From Curtobacterium sp. MCLR17_036 (lineage in GTDB: Bacteria; Actinomycetota; Actinomycetes; Actinomycetales; Microbacteriaceae), in contig NZ_CP126269.1 of the NCBI RefSeq assembly GCF_003234445.2, positions 1,488,001 through 1,552,000 on the forward strand: a DNA stretch of 64,000 nt, given 5' to 3'. The notes beneath the pieces were generated by a model that saw only the letters and a program-made list of their open reading frames with translations, did no database searches and had not been told where the DNA came from. Below, piece after piece: positions 1-9,918 of this stretch (position 1 is the stretch's first letter; each line of letters begins with the position of its first letter). The position numbers and the translations under genes were made by a program.

Positions 1-6
1 TCGTCA

Positions 7-78
7 GGACGGACGTTCCTGCCCATCGAACGCGAGATGAGAAGGTGATCCGCGCGTCGGAGGGCAGAACTTCCGTCC
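7..78. repeat. Imperfect inverted repeat at window edge
   Basis: Arms at 7-24 and 62-78 pair except for one indel and one mismatch, around a 37-base centre. No gene is recognisable in 1-156. It could be the terminator of a gene outside the window. Confidence 0.35.
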
Positions 79-79
79 T

Positions 80-174
80 CCTACGGGCGAATCGTCCGCC
101 CACGCGCGAATCGACCTCCCACGCGCGGAATGCCGTCCCACGCGCGGGACGGCCCCCTACGCGCGACGGCGCCG
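80..174. repeat. Five tandem copies of a 19-bp repeat
   Basis: The core ACGCGCG (ACGGGCG in the first copy) recurs at 83, 102, 121, 140 and 159, exactly 19 bases apart. The middle copies are closest to each other and the outer ones diverge. The last unit overlaps the stop codon of the acyl-CoA synthetase, so the array forms the 3' end of that transcript. No protein is supported here. Confidence 0.8.
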
Positions 175-2058
175 GCCCTCGACGACCGGCGTCGCCGTCG
201 TCTGCACCTTCGACCCCGAGTAGATGTGCTCGACGTCCGCGGCGAAGTCGCGGAGCACCACCGCGCGCTTGATCGTGAGCTTCGGGGTGAGGTGCCCCGA
301 AGCCTCGGTGAGGTCCGCGTCGAGGATCGTGAAGGACCGCACCGACTCGGCGCGCGAGACCCGTCCGTTCGCGGCGTCCACGGCCTCCTGCACGGCGGCC
401 AGCACCCGGTCGTCGCGGGTCGCGGCGCCGGGCTCGAGCGCCGGCGAGATGCCCCGGCTCTCGCACCAACCGGGCAGCATGTCGCGGTCCAGGGTGACGA
501 GCGCGGCGACGAAGGGCTTGCCCTCGCCGACCACGACGACCTGTCCGACGAGCGGGTGCTCGCGGATGCCGTCCTCGAGGGGCGCGGGCGCGACGTTCTT
601 GCCGCTCGCGGTGACGATGAGCTCCTTGGCCCGGCCGGTGACGGTGAGCACGCCGTCGCCGTCGAGTCGGCCGAGGTCACCGGTGCGGAACCAGCCGTCA
701 ACGAAGGCGGATGCCGTGGCCTCCTCGTTGTGCCAGTAGCGGTCGAAGACGTCGACGCCGCGGATGAGGATCTCGCCGTCGTCGGCGATGCGGACCTCGA
801 CGCCGGGCAGGGCGGGGCCGACCGACCCGATGCGCAGGTCGGTGGCGCGGTTCACGGTCGCCGGGGCCGTCGTCTCGGTCAGGCCGTAGCCCTCGAGGAT
901 GAGCACGCCGATCGAGCGGAAGAAGTGCGACAGCCGCGGTGAGAGCGGCGCCGAGCCGCTGACCGCGTACCGGGTGCGGCCGCCGAGGGCGTCGCGGAGC
1001 CTGGCGTAGACGAGCTTGTCGAACAGCCGGAAGCGCAGCGCGAGGCCCAGGGGCACCCGGCCGGCCGCGACGGCCTCGGAGTGCGCGACCGCGGTGGCCG
1101 CCGCCGCGCGGAACACCCGGCCGCGGCCGCCGAGGTCGGCCTTCTGCTCGGCGGAGTTGTAGATCTTCTCGAACACGCGCGGCACCGCGAGCAGGAACGT
1201 CGGGCGGAAGGTCGAGACCGCACGCATGAGGTCCTTCGTGTCCGGCTCGTGGCCGACCAAGACGCCCGTCGAGATCGACATGACCGCGATGAACCGGGCG
1301 AAGACGTGGGCCATCGGGATGAAGAGCAGGGTGGAGGACCCGTCGGCGACCACCTCGGGCATGGCCTCGCTCGCGCCCTCGACCGTGGCGGTGAAGTTGT
1401 CGTGCCGGAGCACGCAGCCCTTCGGCCGGCCGGTGGTGCCCGACGTGTAGATGATCGTGGCGTCGTCGTGTCCGTGCACGTCCGCGGTCCTGGCGTCGAG
1501 TTCGTCGTCGGTGACGTGCTCGCCGAGCCGGACCAGGTCGTCGAGGCCGCCCCCGTCGATCGTCCAGTGCTGCCCGAGGTGCGGCAGGTCCGGCGCGATC
1601 GAGGCGACGCGGCGCGCGTGCTCCTCCTGCTCGACGACGATCGCGACCGCCTCGGAGTCGGACAGGATCCAGCGGACCTGGTCGGGGGAGCTCGTCTCGT
1701 AGACCGGGACGGACACCAGGCCCGCCTGCCACAGGGCGAAGTCGACGAGGGTCCACTCCATGCGGGTGCGGGAGAGGATCGCCACGTGGGCACCCGGCGC
1801 CAGGCCGGCGGCGACGAACCCCTTCGCGATGCCGCGGACGCGTGCGAGCGTCTCGGCGGCGGTGACGGTGCTCCACGAGTCGCCGTGGCGCTGCGCGAGG
1901 ACCGGTCGGTCCGGCGTGCTGGCGGCCCGGGCCTCGAGCAGCCGGGCGGCGGAGCCGTGGTCGGGGGCGACCGGACCGGTGCCGGTGCTGCTGCCGGAGG
2001 CGGACCGGGCGCGGTCCGGGGTCGGGGTGCTGCGCGGTGCGGGCCGCTGATCGTTCAC
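157..2058 (-). CDS. Long-chain fatty acid--CoA ligase (AMP-binding, FadD15-like)
   Basis: Activates fatty acids to acyl-CoA through an acyl-adenylate intermediate, in the cytosol or at the membrane. At 633 residues it has the usual family length. The AMP-binding loop IIYTSGTTGRPKG lies near residue 200, followed by YGLTETTAP, the FRTGDLG hinge region and GRAKELIVTASGKN. The GTG start at 2058 is chosen because AAGGGAG sits 5 bases upstream; the frame stays open further upstream but without support. A -10-like TATGCT on the minus strand at 2119-2124 would give a leader of about 55 bases. It is divergent from the glucokinase. FadD15 holds a comparable place near aroG and pknL in Mycobacterium tuberculosis. 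Exact chain-length preference cannot be read from sequence. Confidence 0.93.
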   Translation of the reverse strand: MNDQRPAPRSTPTPDRARSASGSSTGTGPVAPDHGSAARLLEARAASTPDRPVLAQRHGDSWSTVTAAETLARVRGIAKGFVAAGLAPGAHVAILSRTRMEWTLVDFALWQAGLVSVPVYETSSPDQVRWILSDSEAVAIVVEQEEHARRVASIAPDLPHLGQHWTIDGGGLDDLVRLGEHVTDDELDARTADVHGHDDATIIYTSGTTGRPKGCVLRHDNFTATVEGASEAMPEVVADGSSTLLFIPMAHVFARFIAVMSISTGVLVGHEPDTKDLMRAVSTFRPTFLLAVPRVFEKIYNSAEQKADLGGRGRVFRAAAATAVAHSEAVAAGRVPLGLALRFRLFDKLVYARLRDALGGRTRYAVSGSAPLSPRLSHFFRSIGVLILEGYGLTETTAPATVNRATDLRIGSVGPALPGVEVRIADDGEILIRGVDVFDRYWHNEEATASAFVDGWFRTGDLGRLDGDGVLTVTGRAKELIVTASGKNVAPAPLEDGIREHPLVGQVVVVGEGKPFVAALVTLDRDMLPGWCESRGISPALEPGAATRDDRVLAAVQEAVDAANGRVSRAESVRSFTILDADLTEASGHLTPKLTIKRAVVLRDFAADVEHIYSGSKVQTTATPVVEGRRRRA

Positions 2059-2118
2059 GGTGACTCCCTTGTCTGCCGGTTCGATTCGGTGTCGACTCGT
2101 CCTCGAGACGACACGCTC

Positions 2119-2124
2119 AGCATA
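2119..2124 (-). promoter_or_regulatory. -10-like TATGCT for acyl-CoA ligase
   Basis: TANNNT hexamer on the minus strand about 60 bases before the GTG start at 2058. No convincing -35 was seen. Confidence 0.4.
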
Positions 2125-2165
2125 GGACGCGTCACCGGGCGTTCCGTGGGTCCCGGACGAACGGG

Positions 2166-2171
2166 TAGGCT
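2166..2171 (+). promoter_or_regulatory. -10-like TAGGCT of glucokinase gene (leaderless)
   Basis: TAGGCT lies 8 bases before the GTG start at 2180, so transcription would begin at or next to the start codon. No Shine-Dalgarno sequence is present, as expected for a leaderless mRNA. Confidence 0.55.
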
Positions 2172-2179
2172 CGTTCTCC

Positions 2180-3133
2180 GTGCAGGCCATCGGAATCGAC
2201 ATCGGGGGCACCAAGATCGCGGGGGCGGTCGTGACGGAACTGGGCGAGATCATCGCCGAGGACCGCGTGGCCACCAACGCTGCGGACCCGGACGCCATGC
2301 TGGACGACGTGGTCGCGATGGTCTCGCGGCTCCGCGCGACGAGCGACGTGGGAGCGGTCGGCGTCGCCGCACCGGGCTTCATCGACGCGTCGCAGTCGAT
2401 CGTCTACTACACGCCGAACATCCGGTGGCGGAACGAGCCCCTGCGGCAGAAGCTGCAGCAGCGCCTCGGCGACCTGCACATCACCGTCGACAACGACGCG
2501 AACGCCGCCGGCTGGGCCGAGTTCCGGTTCGGCGCCGGGCGACTCGTGTCGGACATGACCATGCTCACCATCGGCACCGGGGTCGGCGGCGCGATCGTCA
2601 CCGAGGACCGCCTGTTCCGCGGCGGCTTCGGCACCGGCGGTGAGATCGGGCACCTGCGCATCGTGCCGAACGGCCTGCCCTGCGGCTGCGGCGCCCGCGG
2701 CTGCATCGAGCAGTACGGCTCCGGCCGCGCGCTCCAGCGCATGGCGAACGACGTCGCCGACGCCGGCGGCATCGGGTCGGCCCTCGCCGACGCCCGAGCC
2801 GCCAACGGCGGGCAGCTCGACGGCGGGATCGTCGGCGACCTCATCCTGGCCGACGACCCGGGTGCCCTCGCGGCGCTCCGCCGTCTGGGCCGGCACCTCG
2901 GCGAGGCCTGCGCGTCGCTGTCCGCGGTGCTCGACCCGCAGCTGTTCGTGTTCGGCGGCGGGGTCGCGAGCGCGGGGGACCGGCTGCTCGACCCGATCAA
3001 GCAGGCGTACCTCAACAACCTGCCGGCGCGGGGCTACCACCCGGAGCCCGACTTCGTGATCGCCGAGCTCGTGAACGACGCGGGCGTCGTCGGCGCGGCC
3101 GACCTCGCCCGGATCCACGCCCGGACGGCGTAG
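2180..3133 (+). CDS. glkA: ROK-family glucokinase
   Basis: Phosphorylates glucose to glucose 6-phosphate; ROK proteins may instead be sugar-responsive repressors, but no N-terminal helix-turn-helix is present here. The 317-residue protein opens with the phosphate-binding motif IGIDIGGTKIAG (residues 4-15). The ROK zinc signature CGCGARGC is near residues 171-178, followed by IEQYGSG. A second nucleotide-binding stretch, VFGGGVAS, lies near the C-terminus. The GTG start directly follows a -10-like hexamer. The plsC-like gene follows on the same strand after 30 bases. Streptomyces glkA lies in an equivalent neighbourhood. Substrate and phosphate donor (ATP or polyphosphate) are not proven by sequence. 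Confidence 0.9.
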   Translation: MQAIGIDIGGTKIAGAVVTELGEIIAEDRVATNAADPDAMLDDVVAMVSRLRATSDVGAVGVAAPGFIDASQSIVYYTPNIRWRNEPLRQKLQQRLGDLHITVDNDANAAGWAEFRFGAGRLVSDMTMLTIGTGVGGAIVTEDRLFRGGFGTGGEIGHLRIVPNGLPCGCGARGCIEQYGSGRALQRMANDVADAGGIGSALADARAANGGQLDGGIVGDLILADDPGALAALRRLGRHLGEACASLSAVLDPQLFVFGGGVASAGDRLLDPIKQAYLNNLPARGYHPEPDFVIAELVNDAGVVGAADLARIHARTA

Positions 3134-3136
3134 GGT
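3131..3136 (+). promoter_or_regulatory. -10-like TAGGGT before acyltransferase
   Basis: TANNNT hexamer overlapping the glucokinase stop codon, 27 bases before the plsC-like ATG. CTGGAG nearby would serve as the ribosome site. Confidence 0.35.
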
Positions 3137-3163
3137 CGGGCCACCCACCACCTGGAGTCGTCG

Positions 3164-3889
3164 ATGACCTACTGGCTGCTGAAGAACTTCGTGCTCGGCC
3201 CGCTCATCCTCACCCTGTTCCGTCCGTGGGTGATCGGCCGCGAGAACGTGCCGACGACCGGACCGGTCATCTTCGCGTCGAACCACATCTCGTTCATCGA
3301 CTCGGTGATCCTGCCCGCGGTGCTCGACCGGCGGCTGTCGTTCCTGGCGAAGAGCGACTACTTCACCGGGCGCGGCCTGAAGGGGTGGGCGACGAAGACG
3401 TTCTTCAACGCGATCGGCCAGCTGCCCATCGACCGCTCCGGCGGCAAGGCGTCCGAGGCGTCCCTGCGCACCGGACTGCAGGTCCTGGCCCGCGGCGAGC
3501 AGCTCGGCATCTACCCCGAGGGGACCCGCAGCCCCGACGGCAAGCTGTACCGGGGTCGCACCGGCATCGCGCGGATGATCCTCGAGGGCCGCGTGCTCGT
3601 CGTCCCGGTCGCGATGGTGGGCACGCGTGAGGTCCAGCAGATCGGGCAGAAGTTCCCGAAGATCAAGCGCGTCGGCGTCGTGTTCGGCAAGCCGCTCGAC
3701 TTCTCGCGCTTCCAGGGGTTCGAGACGGACCGCTTCATCCTGCGCAGCGTCACCGACGAGGTCATGCACGAGCTCGCCGGCCTGAGCCGCCAGGAGTACG
3801 TCGACGTCTACGCGACGAGCGTCAAGGAGCGTGCGAGCTCCGCGCGCGAGGCCGTCATGCGGGAACGCGGGAGCACGCCCGCACGTTAG
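3164..3889 (+). CDS. 1-acyl-sn-glycerol-3-phosphate acyltransferase (PlsC family)
   Basis: Transfers an acyl group to lysophosphatidic acid to make phosphatidic acid at the inner face of the membrane. The 241-residue protein has the catalytic H-X4-D motif in NHISFID (H41, D46). It also has QLPIDRSG and the glycerophosphate-binding EGTR (residues 119-122). A hydrophobic stretch near the N-terminus may act as the membrane anchor. The ATG start has CTGGAG about 6 bases upstream. It sits between glucokinase and DAHP synthase, as does the Rv2182c homologue in mycobacteria. Members of this family differ in acceptor, so another lipid substrate is possible. Confidence 0.9.
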   Translation: MTYWLLKNFVLGPLILTLFRPWVIGRENVPTTGPVIFASNHISFIDSVILPAVLDRRLSFLAKSDYFTGRGLKGWATKTFFNAIGQLPIDRSGGKASEASLRTGLQVLARGEQLGIYPEGTRSPDGKLYRGRTGIARMILEGRVLVVPVAMVGTREVQQIGQKFPKIKRVGVVFGKPLDFSRFQGFETDRFILRSVTDEVMHELAGLSRQEYVDVYATSVKERASSAREAVMRERGSTPAR

Positions 3890-3892
3890 GCT
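3887..3892 (+). promoter_or_regulatory. -10-like TAGGCT for DAHP synthase
   Basis: Overlaps the stop codon of the upstream acyltransferase and predicts a leader of about 80 bases to the TTG start. No clear aromatic-rich leader peptide was found in that stretch. Confidence 0.45.
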
Positions 3893-3977
3893 CTGATGGT
3901 CCCGGCACCCGCCTGGGGCGCACGGCGTCGCCGACGTGCACGCCGCGCCGATCGCACAGAACACCGAGGTACCGCCC

Positions 3978-5363
3978 TTGTCCGAGTCGCCCGACTTCGT
4001 CGCCCTGCAGGATCCGGACGCGATCGAGGGCCTGGACCACTGGCGCACCCTGCCGATCAAGCAGCAGCCGACCTGGCCGGACCCCGCCGCTGCCGAGGCC
4101 GCCTCGGCCGAGATCGCCACGTTGCCGCCGCTCGTCTTCGCCGGCGAGGTCGACAAGCTGCGCGAGCGGCTCGCCGCCGCAGCCCAGGGCAAGGCGTTCC
4201 TGCTGCAGGGCGGCGACTGCGCCGAGACCTTCGCCGGTGCCACCGCCGACTCCATCCGCGACCGCGTCAAGACGATCCTGCAGATGGCCGTCGTGCTCAC
4301 GTACGGCGCCTCGATGCCCGTCATCAAGATGGGGCGCATGGCCGGCCAGTTCGCCAAGCCACGCTCGAGCGACTTCGAGACCCGTGGTGACGTCACACTG
4401 CCGGCCTACCGCGGCGACATCGTGAACGGCTACGACTTCACCCCGGAGAGCCGACAGGCCGACCCGCGCCGCCTGGTGCAGGGGTACCACACCGCCGCGT
4501 CGACCCTGAACCTCGTCCGCGCCTTCACGCAGGGCGGGTTCGCCGACCTGCGCCAGGTGCACTCGTGGAACAAGGGCTTCGCGTCGAACCCGGCGAACGC
4601 CCGGTACGAGCACCTGGCGCAGGAGATCGACCGTGCCATCCGCTTCATGGCGGCTTGCGGCGCGGACTTCGATGCCCTGAAGAACGTCGAGTTCTACGCT
4701 TCGCACGAGGGCCTGCTCATGGACTACGAGCGCCCGATGACCCGCATCGACTCCCGGTCCGGCCAGGCGTACGACACCTCGGGCCACTTCATCTGGATCG
4801 GGGAGCGCACGCGTGACCTCGACGGTGCCCACGTGGACTTCCTGTCCCGCGTCCGGAACCCGATCGGCGTGAAGCTCGGCCCGACGACGAGCGTCGACGA
4901 CATGCAGGCCCTGGTCGACAAGCTCGACCCGAACCGCGAGCCCGGTCGCCTGACGTTCATCACCCGCATGGGCGCCGGCAAGATCCGCGACGAGCTGCCG
5001 AAGCTGCTCGAGGCGATCAAGGGCATGGACGCGAACCCGCTGTGGGTCACCGACCCGATGCACGGCAACGGCCTCACCACGCCCACGGGCTACAAGACGC
5101 GGCGCTTCGACGACGTCGTCGACGAGGTGCTCGGCTTCTTCGAGGCGCACCGTCAGGTCGGCACCTACCCCGGCGGCATGCACGTCGAGCTCACCGGCGA
5201 CGACGTCACCGAGTGCCTCGGCGGCTCGGAGCACATCGACGAGGCCACCCTGGCGACCCGCTACGAGTCGCTGTGCGACCCGCGGCTCAACCACATGCAG
5301 TCGCTCGAGCTCGCCTTCCTGGTGGCCGAGGAGCTCGGCGCGCACCCGCACGTCCGCGCCTAG
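3978..5363 (+). CDS. aroG: Class II 3-deoxy-7-phosphoheptulonate synthase
   Basis: First step of the shikimate pathway: condenses phosphoenolpyruvate and erythrose 4-phosphate. This is the plant/actinobacterial class II fold, not the short class I enzyme. Visible class II motifs are PIKQQPTWPD, LLQGGDCAETFA (metal-binding C81), GRMAGQFAKPRS, YRGDIVNG and VTDPMHGN. The TTG start at 3978 is preferred because GAGG lies 8 bases upstream and gives 461 residues, the normal length; a GTG at 3936 without a ribosome site would add 14 residues. A -10-like TAGGCT is at 3887. A strong hairpin follows the stop codon. In mycobacteria the orthologue is allosterically inhibited by aromatic amino acids, which cannot be judged here. 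Confidence 0.95.
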   Translation: MSESPDFVALQDPDAIEGLDHWRTLPIKQQPTWPDPAAAEAASAEIATLPPLVFAGEVDKLRERLAAAAQGKAFLLQGGDCAETFAGATADSIRDRVKTILQMAVVLTYGASMPVIKMGRMAGQFAKPRSSDFETRGDVTLPAYRGDIVNGYDFTPESRQADPRRLVQGYHTAASTLNLVRAFTQGGFADLRQVHSWNKGFASNPANARYEHLAQEIDRAIRFMAACGADFDALKNVEFYASHEGLLMDYERPMTRIDSRSGQAYDTSGHFIWIGERTRDLDGAHVDFLSRVRNPIGVKLGPTTSVDDMQALVDKLDPNREPGRLTFITRMGAGKIRDELPKLLEAIKGMDANPLWVTDPMHGNGLTTPTGYKTRRFDDVVDEVLGFFEAHRQVGTYPGGMHVELTGDDVTECLGGSEHIDEATLATRYESLCDPRLNHMQSLELAFLVAEELGAHPHVRA

Positions 5364-5392
5364 CGCGACACGGGTCGGGTCGGTCCCGGCAG

Positions 5393-5433
5393 AGCGACAG
5401 GACCCCGCGAGCAGTTCGCGGGGTCCTGTCGCT
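5393..5433. terminator. Perfect 18-bp hairpin after aroG
   Basis: Arms 5393-5410 and 5416-5433 are exact reverse complements around a 5-base loop. It lies 30 bases past the aroG stop. There is no clear T-run, which is common in high-GC actinobacterial terminators. It can work on both strands. Confidence 0.8.
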
Positions 5434-5476
5434 TCCGGGGTCGTGTCGCTTCCCTGGTCCTGTCGCTTCCGCGGGC

Positions 5477-5520
5477 CGGACGGGAGGCCCGTGGCGGGCC
5501 CGCACCGCGCCTCCCGTCCG
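5477..5520. terminator. CGGACGGGAGGC palindrome, copy 1
   Basis: Arms 5477-5488 and 5509-5520 pair exactly over 12 bases. It belongs to a family found in four gaps of the window, all downstream of genes, so it probably acts as a bidirectional terminator. Confidence 0.6.
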
Positions 5521-5579
5521 CCGTGCCGGTCGCGTCCACTGCCCGCCGCGCGCGTCCGATGCGGCCACCCGCCCTACCG

Positions 5580-5880
5580 TCCCGCGGGAGCGACAGTGTC
5601 CCGCCGATGTGGCGCCGGACTGTCGCTCTCGCGGGACTTTCCGCTGCGCGCCCGGCCCGGGCCCGGCCGCGGCCCCGGAGGCGGCGGCGCTGGCGGTCCC
5701 GTTCCGCGAAAGCGACAGTGTCCCGCCGATGTGTGGCGTCAGACTGTCGCTCTCGCGGGACTTTCCGCTGCCCGTCTCGCCCCGGCCCCTGCGGCAGCGG
5801 CGGCGGTGCCGGCGGTGCCGTTCCGCGAAAGCGACAGTGTGCCGCTGATGTGTGGCGCCGGACTGCCGCTTTGGCGAAGC
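5580..5880. repeat. Three ~120-bp tandem repeats, each with an inverted repeat
   Basis: Copies start near 5580, 5703 and 5821. In each, a left arm ending GCGACAGT pairs with a right arm starting ACTGTCGC across a loop of about 21-23 bases. Copy 1 arms are 5580-5597 and 5619-5636, 18 bp with one G-U type mismatch; copy 3 is degraded on its right arm. GC-rich filler separates the hairpins. Confidence 0.8.
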
Positions 5881-5936
5881 ATTCGGCAAGACCAGGCGGA
5901 CGTGTGTCGCCATGGTGGGCCGGATTGCTCGCCCCG

Positions 5937-7988
<2,052 letters not shown>

Positions 7989-7995
7989 CGGCGGC

Positions 7996-8001
7996 ATTCT
8001 A
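7996..8001 (-). promoter_or_regulatory. -10-like TAGAAT of PASTA kinase (leaderless)
   Basis: Minus-strand TAGAAT, 7 bases before the ATG at 7988, with no ribosome site between them. Confidence 0.5.
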
Positions 8002-8004
8002 CGA

Positions 8005-8056
8005 ATCGAGACTGCACACGGCCGCACTGACGCACCGGTCGTGATGCAATCTCGAT
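8005..8056 (-). terminator. Possible terminator after LysM gene
   Basis: Arms near 8005-8016 and 8045-8056 pair with two mismatches around a loop of about 28 bases, just past the LysM gene stop. It overlaps the presumed kinase promoter region. Confidence 0.3.
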
Positions 8057-8070
8057 CTTGCGGATGAGAC

Positions 8071-9378
8071 TCAGAGCGTGGCCAGCCAGCCCTCGGCGGC
8101 GCTCGCCCAGTGGGCGTAGGCCTTCGGGTAGGCGGAACGCTGCACGGCCTGGGCCGCGTCCGTGACGCTCATCGACGCCCAACCGGGCACGTCGAGCAGG
8201 CCGCGCGTCTTGCCGGCGTTCGGGTTCGACCGGCCGCCGTAGAACAGCTTCGCGGCGTGGGTCGGGTCCTGCAGTGCCGCGGCGCTGCCCCAGCCCTGGC
8301 TCGGCCGCTGCTGGAACAGGCCGACCGAGTCGCGGTCGCCGTGCGCGAGGTTGCGGAGGCTCGACTCCTGTATCGCGGCGGCGAGGGCGACGACGATGCC
8401 ACGGTCCGGCACGCCGAGGGAGCGTCCGACGGCGACGATCGTCGCGGCGTTCTGCCGCTGCTGGGCGCTCAGCCCGACGGCGGAGCTCACCGCGGCACCG
8501 GAGGGCGCGGCGACGACGGTGGACGCGGCACCGGGCAGGACGAGGGTGCCGCCCGCGTAGATGGTGCTCGTGTAGCTCAGGCCGTTCGCGGACAGGAGCG
8601 ACGCGACCGACACGTGGTGCGCGGCGGCGATCGAGCCGACGGTGTCGCCCGCGGCGATCTTCACCGAGGACGAACGGGACGCCCACGTCCCGCCGGAGCC
8701 GGACGTGGACGACGCAGTCGAGGACGATGCCGAGGTCGTGGCGCCGTGCGGCACCCGGAGCGTCTGGCCCGGATAGATGACGCTGCGCTGCGAGAGCCGG
8801 TTCGCCGACAGGAGCGCGGACGTGGACACGCCAACGCGCGAGGCGATGCCGGAGACCGTGTCGCCCGACTTCACGTGGTAGCTCGAGGTGCTCGACCCGG
8901 TGGACGCGGTGGTGCCCGGCGTCGCGGACCCCGAGGTGCGCGTGGACGCGGTGGTGACCGCGGGCGTCGACGCGAGGTGCAGCGTCTGGCCCGGGTGGAT
9001 GATGGTGTTCCAGCCGAGGCCGTTGCGCACGAGGACCTCCTGCGCGGAGAGGCCGAAGCGTGCCGCGATGCCGGAGACGGTGTCGCCCTGACGGACCGTG
9101 TACGAGGACGGCACCGAGGCCGTCGCCGCGACGGTGGTCACGACGGTCTGTGTCGGACGGGCGACGGCGGTGCTGAACACCGGGCGGTCGCTGACGACGC
9201 GGTCCTGGTCGACGTGGCGCTCGTGGTTCGCGTCCTGGTCGTCGTGCCGCGGTTCGGCGTGCGCGACGGGGCCGGTGAGCCCGGCGGTGACCGCGATGGT
9301 CCCCGCGAGGACGATGGGAACGGTGGCGAAGCGGGCGGATCGCGCGCGCCGGGCGGCGTCGTCTGCGGCGTTGTCCAC
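8071..9378 (-). CDS. Secreted LysM-domain protein with lytic-transglycosylase-like C-terminus
   Basis: Probably cleaves or remodels peptidoglycan outside the cell. The GTG start at 9378 has AGGAG 7 bases upstream and gives 435 residues. An N-terminal signal-type helix (VPIVLAGTIAVTAGLTGPVAHA) is followed by three LysM modules near 92-137, 166-212 and 235-282, each with G-DTV-xIA. Ser/Thr-rich spacers join them. The last 130 residues carry ALAAAIQESSLRNL with a likely catalytic Glu, then GLFQQRPSQGWG, as in soluble lytic transglycosylase/Rpf-like folds. It lies directly upstream of the PASTA kinase on the same strand, consistent with a wall-remodelling role. Catalytic activity is inferred. Confidence 0.85.
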   Translation of the reverse strand: MDNAADDAARRARSARFATVPIVLAGTIAVTAGLTGPVAHAEPRHDDQDANHERHVDQDRVVSDRPVFSTAVARPTQTVVTTVAATASVPSSYTVRQGDTVSGIAARFGLSAQEVLVRNGLGWNTIIHPGQTLHLASTPAVTTASTRTSGSATPGTTASTGSSTSSYHVKSGDTVSGIASRVGVSTSALLSANRLSQRSVIYPGQTLRVPHGATTSASSSTASSTSGSGGTWASRSSSVKIAAGDTVGSIAAAHHVSVASLLSANGLSYTSTIYAGGTLVLPGAASTVVAAPSGAAVSSAVGLSAQQRQNAATIVAVGRSLGVPDRGIVVALAAAIQESSLRNLAHGDRDSVGLFQQRPSQGWGSAAALQDPTHAAKLFYGGRSNPNAGKTRGLLDVPGWASMSVTDAAQAVQRSAYPKAYAHWASAAEGWLATL

Positions 9379-9549
9379 GGGTTTCTCCTGACCTCGGTGA
9401 GCCGTGCTCGTGCGTGCGCGCACTCACAGGTGGCCCCACGCTGGCATGGTGTGGTTTCCAAGTCAACCAGAGAGTCGGACGTGACGCGTGTGACTGGTGT
9501 GACGAACGAGGTCGCGCCGGACCGACGCGCGCTCTGGCACCATGGGCGT

Positions 9550-9906
9550 GTGAGTGCCGCACCCGCCGACGACCTGTCCCTCTCCGAACGCTGGCTGACC
9601 GTCCCCGAGCTGGTGGACATGTTCAGCACGAGCCCCGGACGGATCCACCGACTCTTCGAACAGAAGACCCTGCTCGCCGCCCGCGTCGGCGGTGTGCTCC
9701 GCGTGCCGGTCGAGTTCCTGGAGGACGGCGAGCCCATGCCCGAACTCCGCGGCACGCTCATCGTGCTCGGCGACAACGGCTTCACCGACGACGAGGCGGT
9801 CCGCTGGATGCTCACCGTCGACGACGCGATGGGCGCGACGCCGATCGCGGCGCTGCGTGCCGGACGCAAGGCCGAGGTGCGCCGCGTGGCCCAGTCGCTG
9901 CTCTAG
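9550..9906 (+). CDS. Rv2175c-family DNA-binding protein
   Basis: A 118-residue cytosolic protein with an N-terminal winged or MerR-like helix-turn-helix: WLTVPELVDMFSTSPGRIHR. It is followed by a short conserved C-terminal domain ending in VRRVAQSLL. In M. tuberculosis the homologue Rv2175c binds DNA and is phosphorylated by PknL; here the gene lies close to a PASTA kinase, so the same pairing is likely. The GTG at 9550 is the first start after the intergenic region; no ribosome site is obvious. A perfect 21-bp hairpin follows its stop codon. The DNA target is unknown. Confidence 0.82.
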   Translation: MSAAPADDLSLSERWLTVPELVDMFSTSPGRIHRLFEQKTLLAARVGGVLRVPVEFLEDGEPMPELRGTLIVLGDNGFTDDEAVRWMLTVDDAMGATPIAALRAGRKAEVRRVAQSLL

Positions 9907-9918
9907 ACCCACCCCCTG

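Larger units (their letters stand above)
5364..5936. other. Convergent gap with terminators and repeats, no gene
   Basis: 573 bases between aroG and the kinase gene, which point toward each other. It holds one perfect long hairpin, one copy of the GGACGGGAGG palindrome and three copies of a roughly 120-bp repeat. Open frames in it follow the repeats in several frames and are not believable genes. Confidence 0.8.

Noticed and set aside
3896..4390. Leader peptide or separate gene before aroG
   Set aside because: The frame has an Arg-rich shadow composition, lacks aromatic codon runs and overlaps the aroG coding region.
2132..4396. Long minus-strand frame across glucokinase, plsC and aroG
   Set aside because: It crosses three well-supported plus-strand genes and is Arg/Ala/Val-rich without any motif.
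8110..9549. Long N-terminal extension of the Rv2175c-like protein
   Set aside because: It lies antisense to the LysM gene and has no domain; homology starts at the GTG at 9550.
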